From contig NZ_FQYY01000001.1 of the NCBI RefSeq assembly GCF_900141885.1, positions 248,001 through 312,000 of the forward strand: a stretch of DNA of 64,000 bases. Direction: 5' to 3'. Below are positions 8,305 to 16,463 of this stretch, in pieces; the stretch's first letter is position 1; every line of letters begins with the position of its first letter. Source of the DNA: Mesonia phycicola (GTDB lineage: Bacteria; Bacteroidota; Bacteroidia; Flavobacteriales; Flavobacteriaceae). The translations under genes were made by a program, and so were the position numbers. The notes beneath the pieces are model-generated. The model worked only from the letters and a program-made list of their open reading frames with translations. It had not been told where the DNA came from and did not search any database.

Positions 8305-9044
8305 TCTTTATGCTTAAGGTATAATTCTTTTTTTGAATTTAAAAAAACTATCATTTTAAGTTTATCATTAGTATTGACTATTTTTTTAAAATTTTCATCT
8401 TCAGAACAGAAATAAAAAAAATCATCTATATAGTCTTCTGGTATTTGTAAATCATTTACTATAAAATGAGTAGTAACCATTTTTTTTGATTTGCTAATCA
8501 CTCCCTCAGCATCTGCTATTTCTTTCATTCTTTTAAGCATTGCCATTCTTCCGCTTAAAACATCTACAAGTAAACCCACCGGACCGCCAGTTCTTGCACT
8601 ATACAATCTTCTCTCTTCTACACTCAACACTGGTGCTGCATTTGGCAAACCTACAGATGAAGGATAAAAATAAGGTGTCGTTTTTAAATTAGCAGCATCT
8701 TTAGTAAGATTTCCCGTTAAAGATATATTACTAATTTTAACTTCTTCTAATTCATTCACCTCAGATAAGAGATATATGGTTGTATTTTCTAAAAAATTTT
8801 CTTGAGTAAGGGTTATTTGGTAAGTTTCATACTGGATGGAAGAAAAAATGATTTCGTCTCCAATATTGGCATTAATGGCAAATTCTCCCTTTGTATTATT
8901 TACCGTCCCTATTTCTTGAGTTAAATTAACAATGTTTACTTGAGTAAATGCAATAGAATCTGCTATTATAACTCCTGAAAATTGTTTTTCTTGAGATAAT
9001 ACCACATTGAAAATTAAGAAAAATAGAATAGTAGTGTTTCTCAT
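8295..9044 (-). CDS. CarboxypepD_reg-like domain protein (tandem paralog 2)
   Basis: This 249-residue protein has a signal peptide (cleavage near VVLSQ) and a CarboxypepD_reg-like domain almost identical in motif to the next gene (NIVNLTQEIGTVNNTKGEFA versus NIVNLTQETGTINNTKGEFV), followed by ERRLYSARTGG and IPEDYIDDFFYFC. The high similarity and direct adjacency show a recent tandem duplication, with divergence concentrated in the C-terminal halves. No enzyme motif is seen. It overlaps the following gene by ten bases, so the two are translationally close-coupled. Confidence 0.85.
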   Translation of the reverse strand: MRNTTILFFLIFNVVLSQEKQFSGVIIADSIAFTQVNIVNLTQEIGTVNNTKGEFAINANIGDEIIFSSIQYETYQITLTQENFLENTTIYLLSEVNELEEVKISNISLTGNLTKDAANLKTTPYFYPSSVGLPNAAPVLSVEERRLYSARTGGPVGLLVDVLSGRMAMLKRMKEIADAEGVISKSKKMVTTHFIVNDLQIPEDYIDDFFYFCSEDENFKKIVNTNDKLKMIVFLNSKKELYLKHKEWK

Positions 9045-9079
9045 AAATTAACAACTCTATTCTATAAGACGCAGGTTAA

Positions 9080-9862
9080 TTAGTTTTGTTGCAACTTGTA
9101 AGATTTACTTTTATCTATTAAAAACTCTATAAGCATTAACTCATTACCTTTTTTAAGCATATCTTGCTGTAAACCATGCTCTTCTGCATAGTAAATAAAA
9201 TCGTTTATATTTTCTCTTTCAATATCCAGATTTTTCTTAAAAAACTCATCGTTATAAACTTTTCTTACGTGAACATCTATTTCATCTCTAGTATCTACAT
9301 CACCTTCATTTTTCGAGCTAAATATTGTTCTAAAAATATTAGCTACGTTAAGTCCGTTTGTTAAGTAGCTTTTATCTATAGCATCATTCTTTACCGCAGT
9401 GTGGCTATCTGGTCTTAGTTGATAATCATACGTCTCTACCATTTCTATACTACTCTGCTGTGGAGTTTTTACATCTACGGTGTTAATTTTTCTAGCATCT
9501 ACCTCTACATTACCAGATAAATCATAAGGTTTTACAGTTACCTCATCTAATTCTGTCACTGCTTCATTGATAGTAATATTTAAAACTCCTTTTTTTACCA
9601 CATTTTCATCTATAATAACATTAAAATCTTGGTATTGAATTCCGGAAAAATATAGCTTATCTCCTTCTTTTACAGAAATTAAAAACTCTCCATAATCATT
9701 AGTAATTGTACCATCGGTAGTGTTGTAATTGTATACATTAATGTCTTTTGCAATAGAATTTGCATCTACATTAATTTTTCCCTTCACTAAGGTTCTGGTA
9801 TCTATTTGAGCAGAGAGAGAAAAGGTAAATAATACAGAGAATATAAAAAGTAGCTTTTTCAT
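9080..9862 (-). CDS. CarboxypepD_reg-like domain protein (tandem paralog 1)
   Basis: This 260-residue protein has a signal peptide ending near FSLSAQ and a CarboxypepD_reg-like domain (NDYGEFLISVKEGDKLYFSG), then ELDEVTVKPYDLSGN and a C-terminal part with INDFIYYAEEHGL. It is the most divergent of the three tandem paralogs and the first gene of the set, 35 bp before paralog 2. The 112-bp gap to the divergent pepE gene would hold its promoter. The molecular function is unknown. Confidence 0.83.
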   Translation of the reverse strand: MKKLLFIFSVLFTFSLSAQIDTRTLVKGKINVDANSIAKDINVYNYNTTDGTITNDYGEFLISVKEGDKLYFSGIQYQDFNVIIDENVVKKGVLNITINEAVTELDEVTVKPYDLSGNVEVDARKINTVDVKTPQQSSIEMVETYDYQLRPDSHTAVKNDAIDKSYLTNGLNVANIFRTIFSSKNEGDVDTRDEIDVHVRKVYNDEFFKKNLDIERENINDFIYYAEEHGLQQDMLKKGNELMLIEFLIDKSKSYKLQQN

Positions 9863-9928
9863 TATAAAATTTTAAGTTAAAGTTACCCACAAAGTGTCTT
9901 ATAAAAAAACTAAATCGCGTGTAAACTT

Positions 9929-9958
9929 TTGTTAAAGCAAGAGTTTACTATAAATTTA
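9929..9958 (+). promoter_or_regulatory. Candidate Bacteroidota promoter for pepE
   Basis: TTG at 9929-9931 and TAAATTTA at 9951-9958 are separated by 19 bases, the spacing expected for the -33/-7 elements of the Bacteroidota primary sigma factor (TTTG and TAnnTTTG). The last base of the -7 box departs from consensus. The pepE start is 17 bases downstream. Confidence 0.5.
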
Positions 9959-9974
9959 CAAAAAAACAGCAAAA

Positions 9975-10679
9975 ATGAATTGTATTATCGCCAGTACTTC
10001 TACTATTCACGGAAGTGATTATTTAGCATATTTAAAAGAGCCTTTACAAAATCTTTATAAAGGGGTTAGCCAAATTTTATTTATACCCTACGCAAGACCT
10101 GGAGGGATTTCTCACGAAGAATATACCGCACAAGCACAAAAAGGATTGGCATTTTTAAACGTAGAAGTAAAAGGCATACACGAATTTGAAAATGCTGCAC
10201 AAGCTGTAAAAAATGCGCAAGCTATTTTCACAGGTGGCGGAAACACTTTTTTATTAGTATCTCAACTTTATAACCAGAAAGTGATAGAAACTCTAAAGGA
10301 AGTAATTAAACAAGGTACACCATATTTAGGCACAAGTGCAGGTAGTAATATTTGCGGACTTACGATAGGAACCACTAACGATATGCCTATTGTATATCCT
10401 CCAAATTTTAAGACTTTAGGGATTATACCATTTAATATTAATCCACATTACTTAGATCCAGATCCAAATTCTAAACATAAAGGAGAGACAAGAGAAACTA
10501 GAATAAAAGAGTTTCATAAGTTTAATGCTATCCCAGTTGTTGGTTTACGAGAAGGAAGTTGGTTAAGAGTTAAAAACAATTCTATAATTTTAGAAGGCAC
10601 ACTTAATGCTAGAGTTTTTGAACAAAACCAAGAACCTTATGAAGTAGAACCAAATACTTCTTTTAAAGATCTTTCTTAA
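9975..10679 (+). CDS. pepE: Dipeptidase E (peptidase family S51)
   Basis: This 234-residue protein is an alpha-aspartyl dipeptidase. It has the nucleophile elbow LGTSAGSNICG with the catalytic Ser, GGGNTFLLVSQLY upstream, and INPHYLDPDP downstream, all typical of peptidase E. It cleaves dipeptides with N-terminal Asp and has no signal peptide, so it acts in the cytoplasm. The stop overlaps the glutaminase start (TAATG), so the two form an operon that would release aspartate and glutamate. Confidence 0.92.
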   Translation: MNCIIASTSTIHGSDYLAYLKEPLQNLYKGVSQILFIPYARPGGISHEEYTAQAQKGLAFLNVEVKGIHEFENAAQAVKNAQAIFTGGGNTFLLVSQLYNQKVIETLKEVIKQGTPYLGTSAGSNICGLTIGTTNDMPIVYPPNFKTLGIIPFNINPHYLDPDPNSKHKGETRETRIKEFHKFNAIPVVGLREGSWLRVKNNSIILEGTLNARVFEQNQEPYEVEPNTSFKDLS

Positions 10680-11593
10680 TGAATTATCAAGCTATATTAA
10701 ATGTAATAGAAAAAGAATTAGCAAATTTTGATGCTGGTGGTAAAGTCCCAACCTACATCCCAGAACTTGCCAAAGTACCTGCCAATAAATTTGGATTAAA
10801 CCTGTATTGCCAAAACGGAGAACATTTTAATTTTGGAGATTACGATGAACTTTTTTCCATACAAAGTATATCTAAAGTTTTTACGCTAACCTTGGCTAAA
10901 AAATTTGGAGGTAAAAAAATATGGGACCGTGTAGATGTAGAACCATCTGGAGATCCTTTTAATTCACTTTTACAACTAGAAAATGAAAAAGGAATACCTA
11001 GAAACCCATTTATTAATGCTGGCTCTCTTGTTATTGCAGATATATTAATTTCTGAACTAGAAAACCCTAAAAAATATCTTTTAGAATTTGTAAGAAAAAT
11101 AAGCAACGATCAAACTATTAATTATGATGAAAGTGTTGCTGCTTCTGAAAAAGAAAACGGTTATCGTAATATTGCTCTAGTTAATTACATGAAATCTTTA
11201 GGTAACATAAAAAATAACGCTGAAGATGTATTAGACTTTTATTTCTACCAGTGCTCATTAAAAATGTCTTGCTACCAACTTTCTAAAGCTTTTATGATTT
11301 TTGCTAATAAAGGTAAAATTTTAAGCACAGGAGAAAAAGTAATTACTACCAACAATACTAAACGGATAAACGCAATTATGCAGACTTGTGGCTTTTACGA
11401 TGAGGCTGGCGAGTTTAGTTTTAGAGTAGGTTTACCTGGTAAAAGTGGTGTTGGCGGCGGCATTGTAGCCGTACACCCAGGTCAATATTCTGTTGCAGTT
11501 TGGAGTCCGTTATTAAACGAAAAAGGAAACTCTGAAAAAGGGATGAAAGCTTTAGAAGAGCTTACTTCACTTACTGGTTTGTCAATTTTTTAA
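10679..11593 (+). CDS. glsA: Glutaminase A
   Basis: This 304-residue serine-dependent beta-lactamase-like glutaminase converts glutamine to glutamate and ammonia. The catalytic SxxK motif is in QSISKVFTLTLA at about residues 60-70. Other family motifs follow: NPFINAGSLV, YDESVAASE, GLPGKSGVGGGI and VWSPLLNEKGNS. The length matches the bacterial GlsA family. It overlaps pepE by one base and ends just before a strong bidirectional terminator. Confidence 0.95.
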   Translation: MNYQAILNVIEKELANFDAGGKVPTYIPELAKVPANKFGLNLYCQNGEHFNFGDYDELFSIQSISKVFTLTLAKKFGGKKIWDRVDVEPSGDPFNSLLQLENEKGIPRNPFINAGSLVIADILISELENPKKYLLEFVRKISNDQTINYDESVAASEKENGYRNIALVNYMKSLGNIKNNAEDVLDFYFYQCSLKMSCYQLSKAFMIFANKGKILSTGEKVITTNNTKRINAIMQTCGFYDEAGEFSFRVGLPGKSGVGGGIVAVHPGQYSVAVWSPLLNEKGNSEKGMKALEELTSLTGLSIF

Positions 11594-11626
11594 ACTACTA
11601 ACTAAAAATAAATACTTTATAAAAAC

Positions 11627-11656
11627 AAAAAACCCATCTAAAAAGATGGGTTTTTT
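11627..11656. terminator. Bidirectional rho-independent terminator shared by glsA and tRNA-Gly
   Basis: The stem is AACCCATCT with AGATGGGTT around an AAAA loop, extended by flanking A and T runs. The Ts follow the stem on both strands, so it can end glsA transcription on the plus strand and tRNA-Gly transcription on the minus strand. Confidence 0.93.
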
Positions 11657-11660
11657 AAGA

Positions 11661-11732
11661 GCGGGAGACCAGGTTCGAACTGGCGACATTCAGCTTGGAA
11701 GGCTGACGCTCTACCAACTGAGCTACTCCCGC
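11661..11732 (-). tRNA. tRNA-Gly (anticodon TCC)
   Basis: The minus strand folds as a 72-nt cloverleaf. The acceptor arm is GCGGGAG with CTCCCGC, the D-arm contains AGCTCAGTTGGTAGAGC, the anticodon loop is CTTCCAA with TCC in the middle, and the T-arm contains GTTCGAA. The 3' CCA is not encoded. It is a single tRNA with its terminator four bases downstream. Confidence 0.97.
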
Positions 11733-11871
11733 AAAGCGATTGCAAATATAATATAACTTAATGTTAACTACCAAATAAAAAATAGAAAAAAATTTCACCA
11801 ATTAAATAGCCTTTTTAACTATGGTTTTTATTCAAAAAAATCTATTTTTAAACAAATAAAAAAAATCAAAA

Positions 11872-12423
11872 ATGAAAAATAAAACAGGAAAAATTCAAGA
11901 CCTGATAGACAATAATTTTTTAGAAGAACGTAAAGTATTTCTTTGGGGGCAAGTAGATGATAAATCTGCTAAACACGTGGTAGAAAGATTAATGTACTTA
12001 GATGCTGTAGGCTCTGGAGATATTCAATTCTACATTAACAGCCCTGGTGGTTATGTAACTTCTGGTTTTTCTATTTATGACACTATGCAATCTTTATCTT
12101 CAGATGTTTCTACCATTTGTACAGGTTTAGCTGCCTCTATGGGTTCTATTTTGCTTTCAGCAGGTACAAAAGGCAAACGTTTTATTATGCCTAATGCAAA
12201 AGTTATGATTCATCAGCCAAGCGGTGGTGCAAGAGGCCAAGCTTCTAATATCGAAATTCAGGCACAAGAAATTTTAAAAACAAAAGAAGTAAGCGCACAA
12301 ATATTAGCCGATAATTGCGAGCAATCATTTGAAAAAGTAATGAAAGATTTTAATCGTGATTATTGGATGGATGCTAGTGAATCTTTAGCTTATGGAATTG
12401 TAGACGGGGAGTTTAAAAAATAA
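11872..12423 (+). CDS. ClpP-like serine peptidase (second ClpP-type)
   Basis: This 183-residue protein has the ClpP fold: INSPGGYVTSGFSIYDTM, the nucleophile Ser in GLAASMGSIL (about residue 90), the catalytic His in MIHQPSG (about 115), and an Asp in NRDYWMDA. It is shorter than typical ClpP and has no propeptide. Flavobacteria usually encode a separate main ClpP beside tig and clpX; no Clp ATPase is adjacent here, so this is probably a paralog with specialised partners. It is followed five bases later by a small GNAT, and the five plus-strand genes from here to 13893 are tightly packed. Confidence 0.88.
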   Translation: MKNKTGKIQDLIDNNFLEERKVFLWGQVDDKSAKHVVERLMYLDAVGSGDIQFYINSPGGYVTSGFSIYDTMQSLSSDVSTICTGLAASMGSILLSAGTKGKRFIMPNAKVMIHQPSGGARGQASNIEIQAQEILKTKEVSAQILADNCEQSFEKVMKDFNRDYWMDASESLAYGIVDGEFKK

Positions 12424-12427
12424 TGTA

Positions 12428-12715
12428 ATGAACTACAATATTTCACATAAAGAAAACCATACTAATGGTATGTTTTACATGAAAGATGAAGAAGGTATTG
12501 TTTGTGAACTTACTTACGTAAAAAAAGAAAACAATATTTTAGTTATTGATCACACCCAGACTAGAAAAAATTTAGAAGGCCAAGGTATTGCTTCTCAACT
12601 CTTAGATCATACAGTAAATTACGCTAGAGAGCACAAGTATAAAATAGACCCTCTCTGCCCTTTTGCTGAGGTTAAATTTGATGAAATTGAAGCATATAAT
12701 GACGTAAAAGCATAA
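12428..12715 (+). CDS. Small GNAT-type N-acetyltransferase (YjdJ/GCN5-related)
   Basis: This 95-residue protein belongs to the minimal GNAT family PF14542. It has a LTYVKKENNILVIDHT strand pair, then the acetyl-CoA loop region NLEGQGIASQLLDHTV and a C-terminal PLCPFAEVKF, a family hallmark with a conserved Cys. Substrates of this group are largely unknown. It sits between the ClpP-like peptidase and a larger GNAT. Confidence 0.85.
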   Translation: MNYNISHKENHTNGMFYMKDEEGIVCELTYVKKENNILVIDHTQTRKNLEGQGIASQLLDHTVNYAREHKYKIDPLCPFAEVKFDEIEAYNDVKA

Positions 12716-12719
12716 TTAT

Positions 12720-13163
12720 TTGATTTTAGAAATTAAAAAAGTTTCTACAAAAGACATTCTTTCTATTAGGCAGCAAGTTTTAAGAAACGGCAAACCTATA
12801 AAAGAATGTCTTTTTGATGGTGATAACTTAGAAACAACACAGCATTTTGGCTTATATAAAGACCAAAAAATTACCGCAATTGCTACTATAATGAAAGATA
12901 GCTGTAATACTTTCTCTAATTCTAACCAATATAGATTACGTGGTATGGCAGTTTTACCAGAATTTCAACACTTAGGTTTAGGTAAAAAACTTCTTTCTCA
13001 TTGCGAAAAAGAAATAGTAAAAAAAACTCCTACTTTATTATGGTTTAATGCGCGCACTAAAGCTGTGCCTTTTTACAAAAAATTACATTTTAAAGTGTAC
13101 GGAGAAGAATTTAACATACCCAATGTAGGTCCGCATTATTTAATGTATAAAATTTATGAATAG
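12720..13163 (+). CDS. GNAT-family N-acetyltransferase
   Basis: This 147-residue protein shows the GNAT core: YRLRGMAVLPEFQHLGLGKKLL contains the beta4 strand and the Q/R-x-x-G-x-G/A acetyl-CoA loop (HLGLGK). The conserved start IRQQVLRNGKP is typical of a bacterial GNAT subgroup. The start is a TTG at 12720, because the next ATG would remove the first strands. It overlaps the following M15 gene by eight bases. The acceptor substrate is unknown. Confidence 0.85.
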   Translation: MILEIKKVSTKDILSIRQQVLRNGKPIKECLFDGDNLETTQHFGLYKDQKITAIATIMKDSCNTFSNSNQYRLRGMAVLPEFQHLGLGKKLLSHCEKEIVKKTPTLLWFNARTKAVPFYKKLHFKVYGEEFNIPNVGPHYLMYKIYE

Positions 13164-13893
13164 AAAAAATTTCATACAAAACACTCTCTTAGGTATTGGT
13201 GCGCTTATTACTCCTACTAATTTTATATGGAATTTATTAGAAGACATTTCTACAAAAGAATTATTGGGTAAAGGCTCCCCTACTCTGTATGGTAAAAACT
13301 ATAAGTTAAGACAAGAAGCTTATCAAGATTTTTTATTAATGAAAAAAGCCGCTTATCAAGAAGCGGGAGTTAATATACAAATTGTATCTAGCTATAGAAG
13401 CTTCTCACACCAAAAAAGAATTTGGAATAGAAAATATAACAATTACCTACAACAGGGCCTTTCTCCTACAGTTGCTATTCAAAAAATAATTGAATATTCT
13501 ACCATTCCTGGTACTTCTAGGCATCATTGGGGTACAGATATAGATATAATTGATGGTACTCCAAAAACTCCTTCAGATTTATTAATAGCTGAAAATTACA
13601 ATAAAAATGGTGTTTTTAGCAATTTAAACACTTGGATGACTAATAATGCACACAAGTATAATTTTTACGTAGTTTATACAGATAACCCTAACAGAAAAGG
13701 GTTTAAACCCGAGCCTTGGCATTTTTCATATGCACCACTGTCAATACCATATTTACAGAAATATAAGACTCTAGATATACTCTCTATTTTACAAAAAGAA
13801 AGTCTAATAGGAAGCGAACACTTTTCAAAACAATTTATTCAAGAATACGTTTTCGCTAATGTTTTAGACATTAACCCCCATCTTTTGGGATAA
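13156..13893 (+). CDS. M15-family D-alanyl-D-alanine carboxypeptidase (VanY-like)
   Basis: This 245-residue zinc peptidase has the two M15 motifs: SRHHWGTDIDI (SxHxxGxAxD type, with His and Asp metal ligands) and PEPWHFSYA (catalytic Glu and third His ligand). The N terminus has a short hydrophobic stretch after NRKNF, consistent with an uncleaved or weak export signal. The likely role is trimming the D-Ala from peptidoglycan stem peptides or recycling muropeptides. It overlaps the preceding GNAT gene. Confidence 0.88.
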   Translation: MNRKNFIQNTLLGIGALITPTNFIWNLLEDISTKELLGKGSPTLYGKNYKLRQEAYQDFLLMKKAAYQEAGVNIQIVSSYRSFSHQKRIWNRKYNNYLQQGLSPTVAIQKIIEYSTIPGTSRHHWGTDIDIIDGTPKTPSDLLIAENYNKNGVFSNLNTWMTNNAHKYNFYVVYTDNPNRKGFKPEPWHFSYAPLSIPYLQKYKTLDILSILQKESLIGSEHFSKQFIQEYVFANVLDINPHLLG

Positions 13894-13944
13894 AGTGCTA
13901 ATTTTTCAAATCTAATTTTAGCAAAAAATTATAATTTAGCACTT
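13893..13944. repeat. Inverted repeat between the M15 gene and gpmI
   Basis: AAGTGCTAA (13893-13901) and TTAGCACTT (13936-13944) form a perfect 9-bp stem around a 34-base AT-rich loop. It starts at the M15 stop codon and could be a weak terminator or an mRNA end-structure. Confidence 0.35.
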
Positions 13945-13980
13945 ATTTAGTTTTTACCTTTACACTAAACTTTTTTTGTC

Positions 13981-15498
13981 ATGTCTAACAAAGCAATTTT
14001 ACTCATATTAGATGGATGGGGGGCTACCCAAAACCCTAAAGCATCTGCTATATATAATGCCAATACTCCTAACTTTGATAAACTTTATAAAAATTACCCT
14101 CACGCAGAGTTACGTACAGATGGGATGAATGTAGGGCTGCCAGAAGGCCAAATGGGAAATAGCGAGGTTGGACATATGAATTTAGGCGCTGGTAGAATTG
14201 TTTACCAAGACTTAGCCAAAATAAATATGGCAGTTAAAGAAAACACTTTAAAAGATGAAAAAGTATTGAAAGATGCTTTTGAATATGCTAAAGCGAATGA
14301 CAAAGCTGTTCATTTTTTAGGTTTATTAAGTGATGGTGGTGTACACTCTCACATTAATCATATAGAAGGTTTAGTTAAAGCCGCTCAAGAATCTGGAGTT
14401 AAAAATAAATATGTTCACGCATTTACAGATGGTAGAGACGTTGACCCTAAATCTGGAAAAGGATTTGTAGAAGAATTAACTACCGTTTTAGATAAAAATG
14501 ATGCAAAACTGGCATCAATAATTGGTCGCTATTTTGCAATGGATAGAGACAAAAGATGGGAAAGAACCAAAAAAGCTTATGACCTAATTGTTAATGGAGT
14601 TGGTAAGGAAACAGAAAACCCTACGACTACCATACAAGAAAGTTATGATAATGGTGTTACAGATGAGTTTATAGAGCCAATAGTTATTACTGAAAACCAA
14701 AAACCTGTTGCTACAATTAAAGAAGATGATGTAGTTATTTTCTTCAATTTTAGAACAGATAGAGGAAGACAATTAACTCAAGCTCTATCTCAAGAAGACT
14801 TTACTGAATTTGACATGAAAAAAATTCCGTTATATTTTGTTACAATGACAACTTATGACGCCTCTTTTAAGGGAGTAAACGTAGTTTTCAAAAAAGATAA
14901 TATCAAAATCACTTTAGGTGAAGCTATAGAAAAAGCAGGAAAAACTCAATTAAGAGCTGCTGAAACAGAAAAATATCCGCACGTTACATTTTTCTTTTCT
15001 GGAGGAAGAGAAGAACCTTTTGAAGGAGAAGAACGCATATTAGTAAACTCACCTAAAGTTGCAACTTATGATCTGCAACCAGAAATGAGTGCCTATGAAT
15101 TAACAGATAAATTAGAAGCAGAAATCAATAAATCAGAAATAGATTTTTTCTGCATCAATTTTGCAAATCCAGATATGGTTGGCCATACTGGTGTTTTTGA
15201 AGCTGCAGTGAAAGCTTGTGAAACAGTAGACAACTGTCTTGGCAGAATTGTAAACAGTGCTAAAGAAAATTATTCTATAATTATTTTAGCAGATCACGGT
15301 AACAGTGAAAAAATGATAAATGAAGACGGTAGCGCAAATACAGCACACACTACCAACCCTGTGCCAGTAATATTGGTTACACCAGATAAAAAAGAAATTA
15401 ATAATGGTATTTTAGGAGATGTAGCTCCAACAATTTTAGAGTTAATGAATATTGACCAACCAGAATTAATGACACAAAAATCGCTTATAAAAAAATGA
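13981..15498 (+). CDS. gpmI: 2,3-bisphosphoglycerate-independent phosphoglycerate mutase
   Basis: This 505-residue enzyme interconverts 3- and 2-phosphoglycerate in glycolysis and gluconeogenesis using two Mn ions. It starts with ILLILDGWG (metal ligand Asp) and has the catalytic Ser in GQMGNSEVGHMNLGAGR, then DGRDVDP, RYFAMDRD, FNFRTDRGRQL, FANPDMVGHTG and ADHGNSEKM. The length matches the family. It overlaps the next gene by four bases (ATGA). Confidence 0.97.
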   Translation: MSNKAILLILDGWGATQNPKASAIYNANTPNFDKLYKNYPHAELRTDGMNVGLPEGQMGNSEVGHMNLGAGRIVYQDLAKINMAVKENTLKDEKVLKDAFEYAKANDKAVHFLGLLSDGGVHSHINHIEGLVKAAQESGVKNKYVHAFTDGRDVDPKSGKGFVEELTTVLDKNDAKLASIIGRYFAMDRDKRWERTKKAYDLIVNGVGKETENPTTTIQESYDNGVTDEFIEPIVITENQKPVATIKEDDVVIFFNFRTDRGRQLTQALSQEDFTEFDMKKIPLYFVTMTTYDASFKGVNVVFKKDNIKITLGEAIEKAGKTQLRAAETEKYPHVTFFFSGGREEPFEGEERILVNSPKVATYDLQPEMSAYELTDKLEAEINKSEIDFFCINFANPDMVGHTGVFEAAVKACETVDNCLGRIVNSAKENYSIIILADHGNSEKMINEDGSANTAHTTNPVPVILVTPDKKEINNGILGDVAPTILELMNIDQPELMTQKSLIKK

Positions 15499-16034
15499 TG
15501 ATAAATTTTTCAACAATAAAAAAATACAGTCTTATTTTATTTTTATTAATAAATATTTCTGCTTTTGCTCAAAAAGAATTAACACCTAATGATGAAGAGT
15601 ATACTGGCTTAATCACTAAAAAAGATTTTGAAACAGGTTACACTCAAGAATGGTTTACAGAAGGTTACAATGCTTATCAAGCAGATACAGATGTTCTAAA
15701 GAAAATTAAAAACAACATTAAAGATTACCATATTAAAGTTTTTATGGGTACTTGGTGTCCAGATAGTAGAAGAGAAACTCCTAAACTATTTAAATTGTTA
15801 GATCAAGTAAACTTTAAACAAGAAAATATAGAGGTATATGCTATGGATGAGTTTAAAACCACCACAGCTAATTACGAAAAAGATTTAGACATAAATCATG
15901 TACCTACTATTATTTTTTACGACAAAAAAGGAAAAGAGGTAAATAGATTTGTAGAGTTTGCTCAAGAATCATTTGAAGAAGATATTCTTAAAATAGTTAC
16001 AAAACAACCTTACCAAAATCCATATGCTGAGTAA
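15495..16034 (+). CDS. Thioredoxin-fold protein, exported
   Basis: This 179-residue protein has an N-terminal signal (about 24 residues, ending near NISAFAQ). The thioredoxin-like domain carries GTWCPDSRRETPKLF in place of CxxC, so only the first active-site Cys is present, and HVPTIIFYDKKG supplies the conserved cis-Pro. It may be a thiol reductase or isomerase acting with an external thiol, or a non-redox relative. The start could be the ATG at 15495 or at 15498. It is sandwiched between gpmI and a HAD-like gene with no gap. Confidence 0.85.
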   Translation: MMINFSTIKKYSLILFLLINISAFAQKELTPNDEEYTGLITKKDFETGYTQEWFTEGYNAYQADTDVLKKIKNNIKDYHIKVFMGTWCPDSRRETPKLFKLLDQVNFKQENIEVYAMDEFKTTTANYEKDLDINHVPTIIFYDKKGKEVNRFVEFAQESFEEDILKIVTKQPYQNPYAE

Positions 16035-16448
16035 ATGATTAGTGATAAATCTTTAATTATAGCCGTAGATTTTGATGGGACAATTGTAGAAAGTAGATAT
16101 CCTGAAATTGGAGAAACTAAAATTTTTGCTTTTGAAACCCTAAAAAAACTAGAACAAGAAGGTCACCGATTAATTTTATGGACTTATAGACACGGTAAAA
16201 GATTACAAGAAGCCGTAGATTTTTGTGAGAAAAACGGAATTAAATTTTACGCAGTAAATCAAAGTTACCCAGAAGAAGAGTTTGACCCTGCAATTAGTAG
16301 AAAAATTAATGCAGACATATTTATAGACGATAGAAACGTAGGTGGTTTTTTAGGTTGGGGAGAAATATATCAAGAAATAACCAACACAAAACCAGAGCAC
16401 TTACAAATAAGTAAAAAGAAGAAAGGTTTATTTTCTTTTTTCAAATAA
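16035..16448 (+). CDS. HAD-superfamily hydrolase-like protein (BT0820 type)
   Basis: This 137-residue protein has the HAD nucleophile motif DFDGTIVE at residues 12-19, LILWTYRHG as motif II, and INADIFIDDRNVGG as motif III/IV. The compact, cap-less architecture matches the BT0820 group of Bacteroidota. The substrate is unknown. It starts directly after the preceding stop and is followed 15 bases later by map. Confidence 0.85.
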   Translation: MISDKSLIIAVDFDGTIVESRYPEIGETKIFAFETLKKLEQEGHRLILWTYRHGKRLQEAVDFCEKNGIKFYAVNQSYPEEEFDPAISRKINADIFIDDRNVGGFLGWGEIYQEITNTKPEHLQISKKKKGLFSFFK

Positions 16449-16463
16449 CAGAATTACAAGTTA

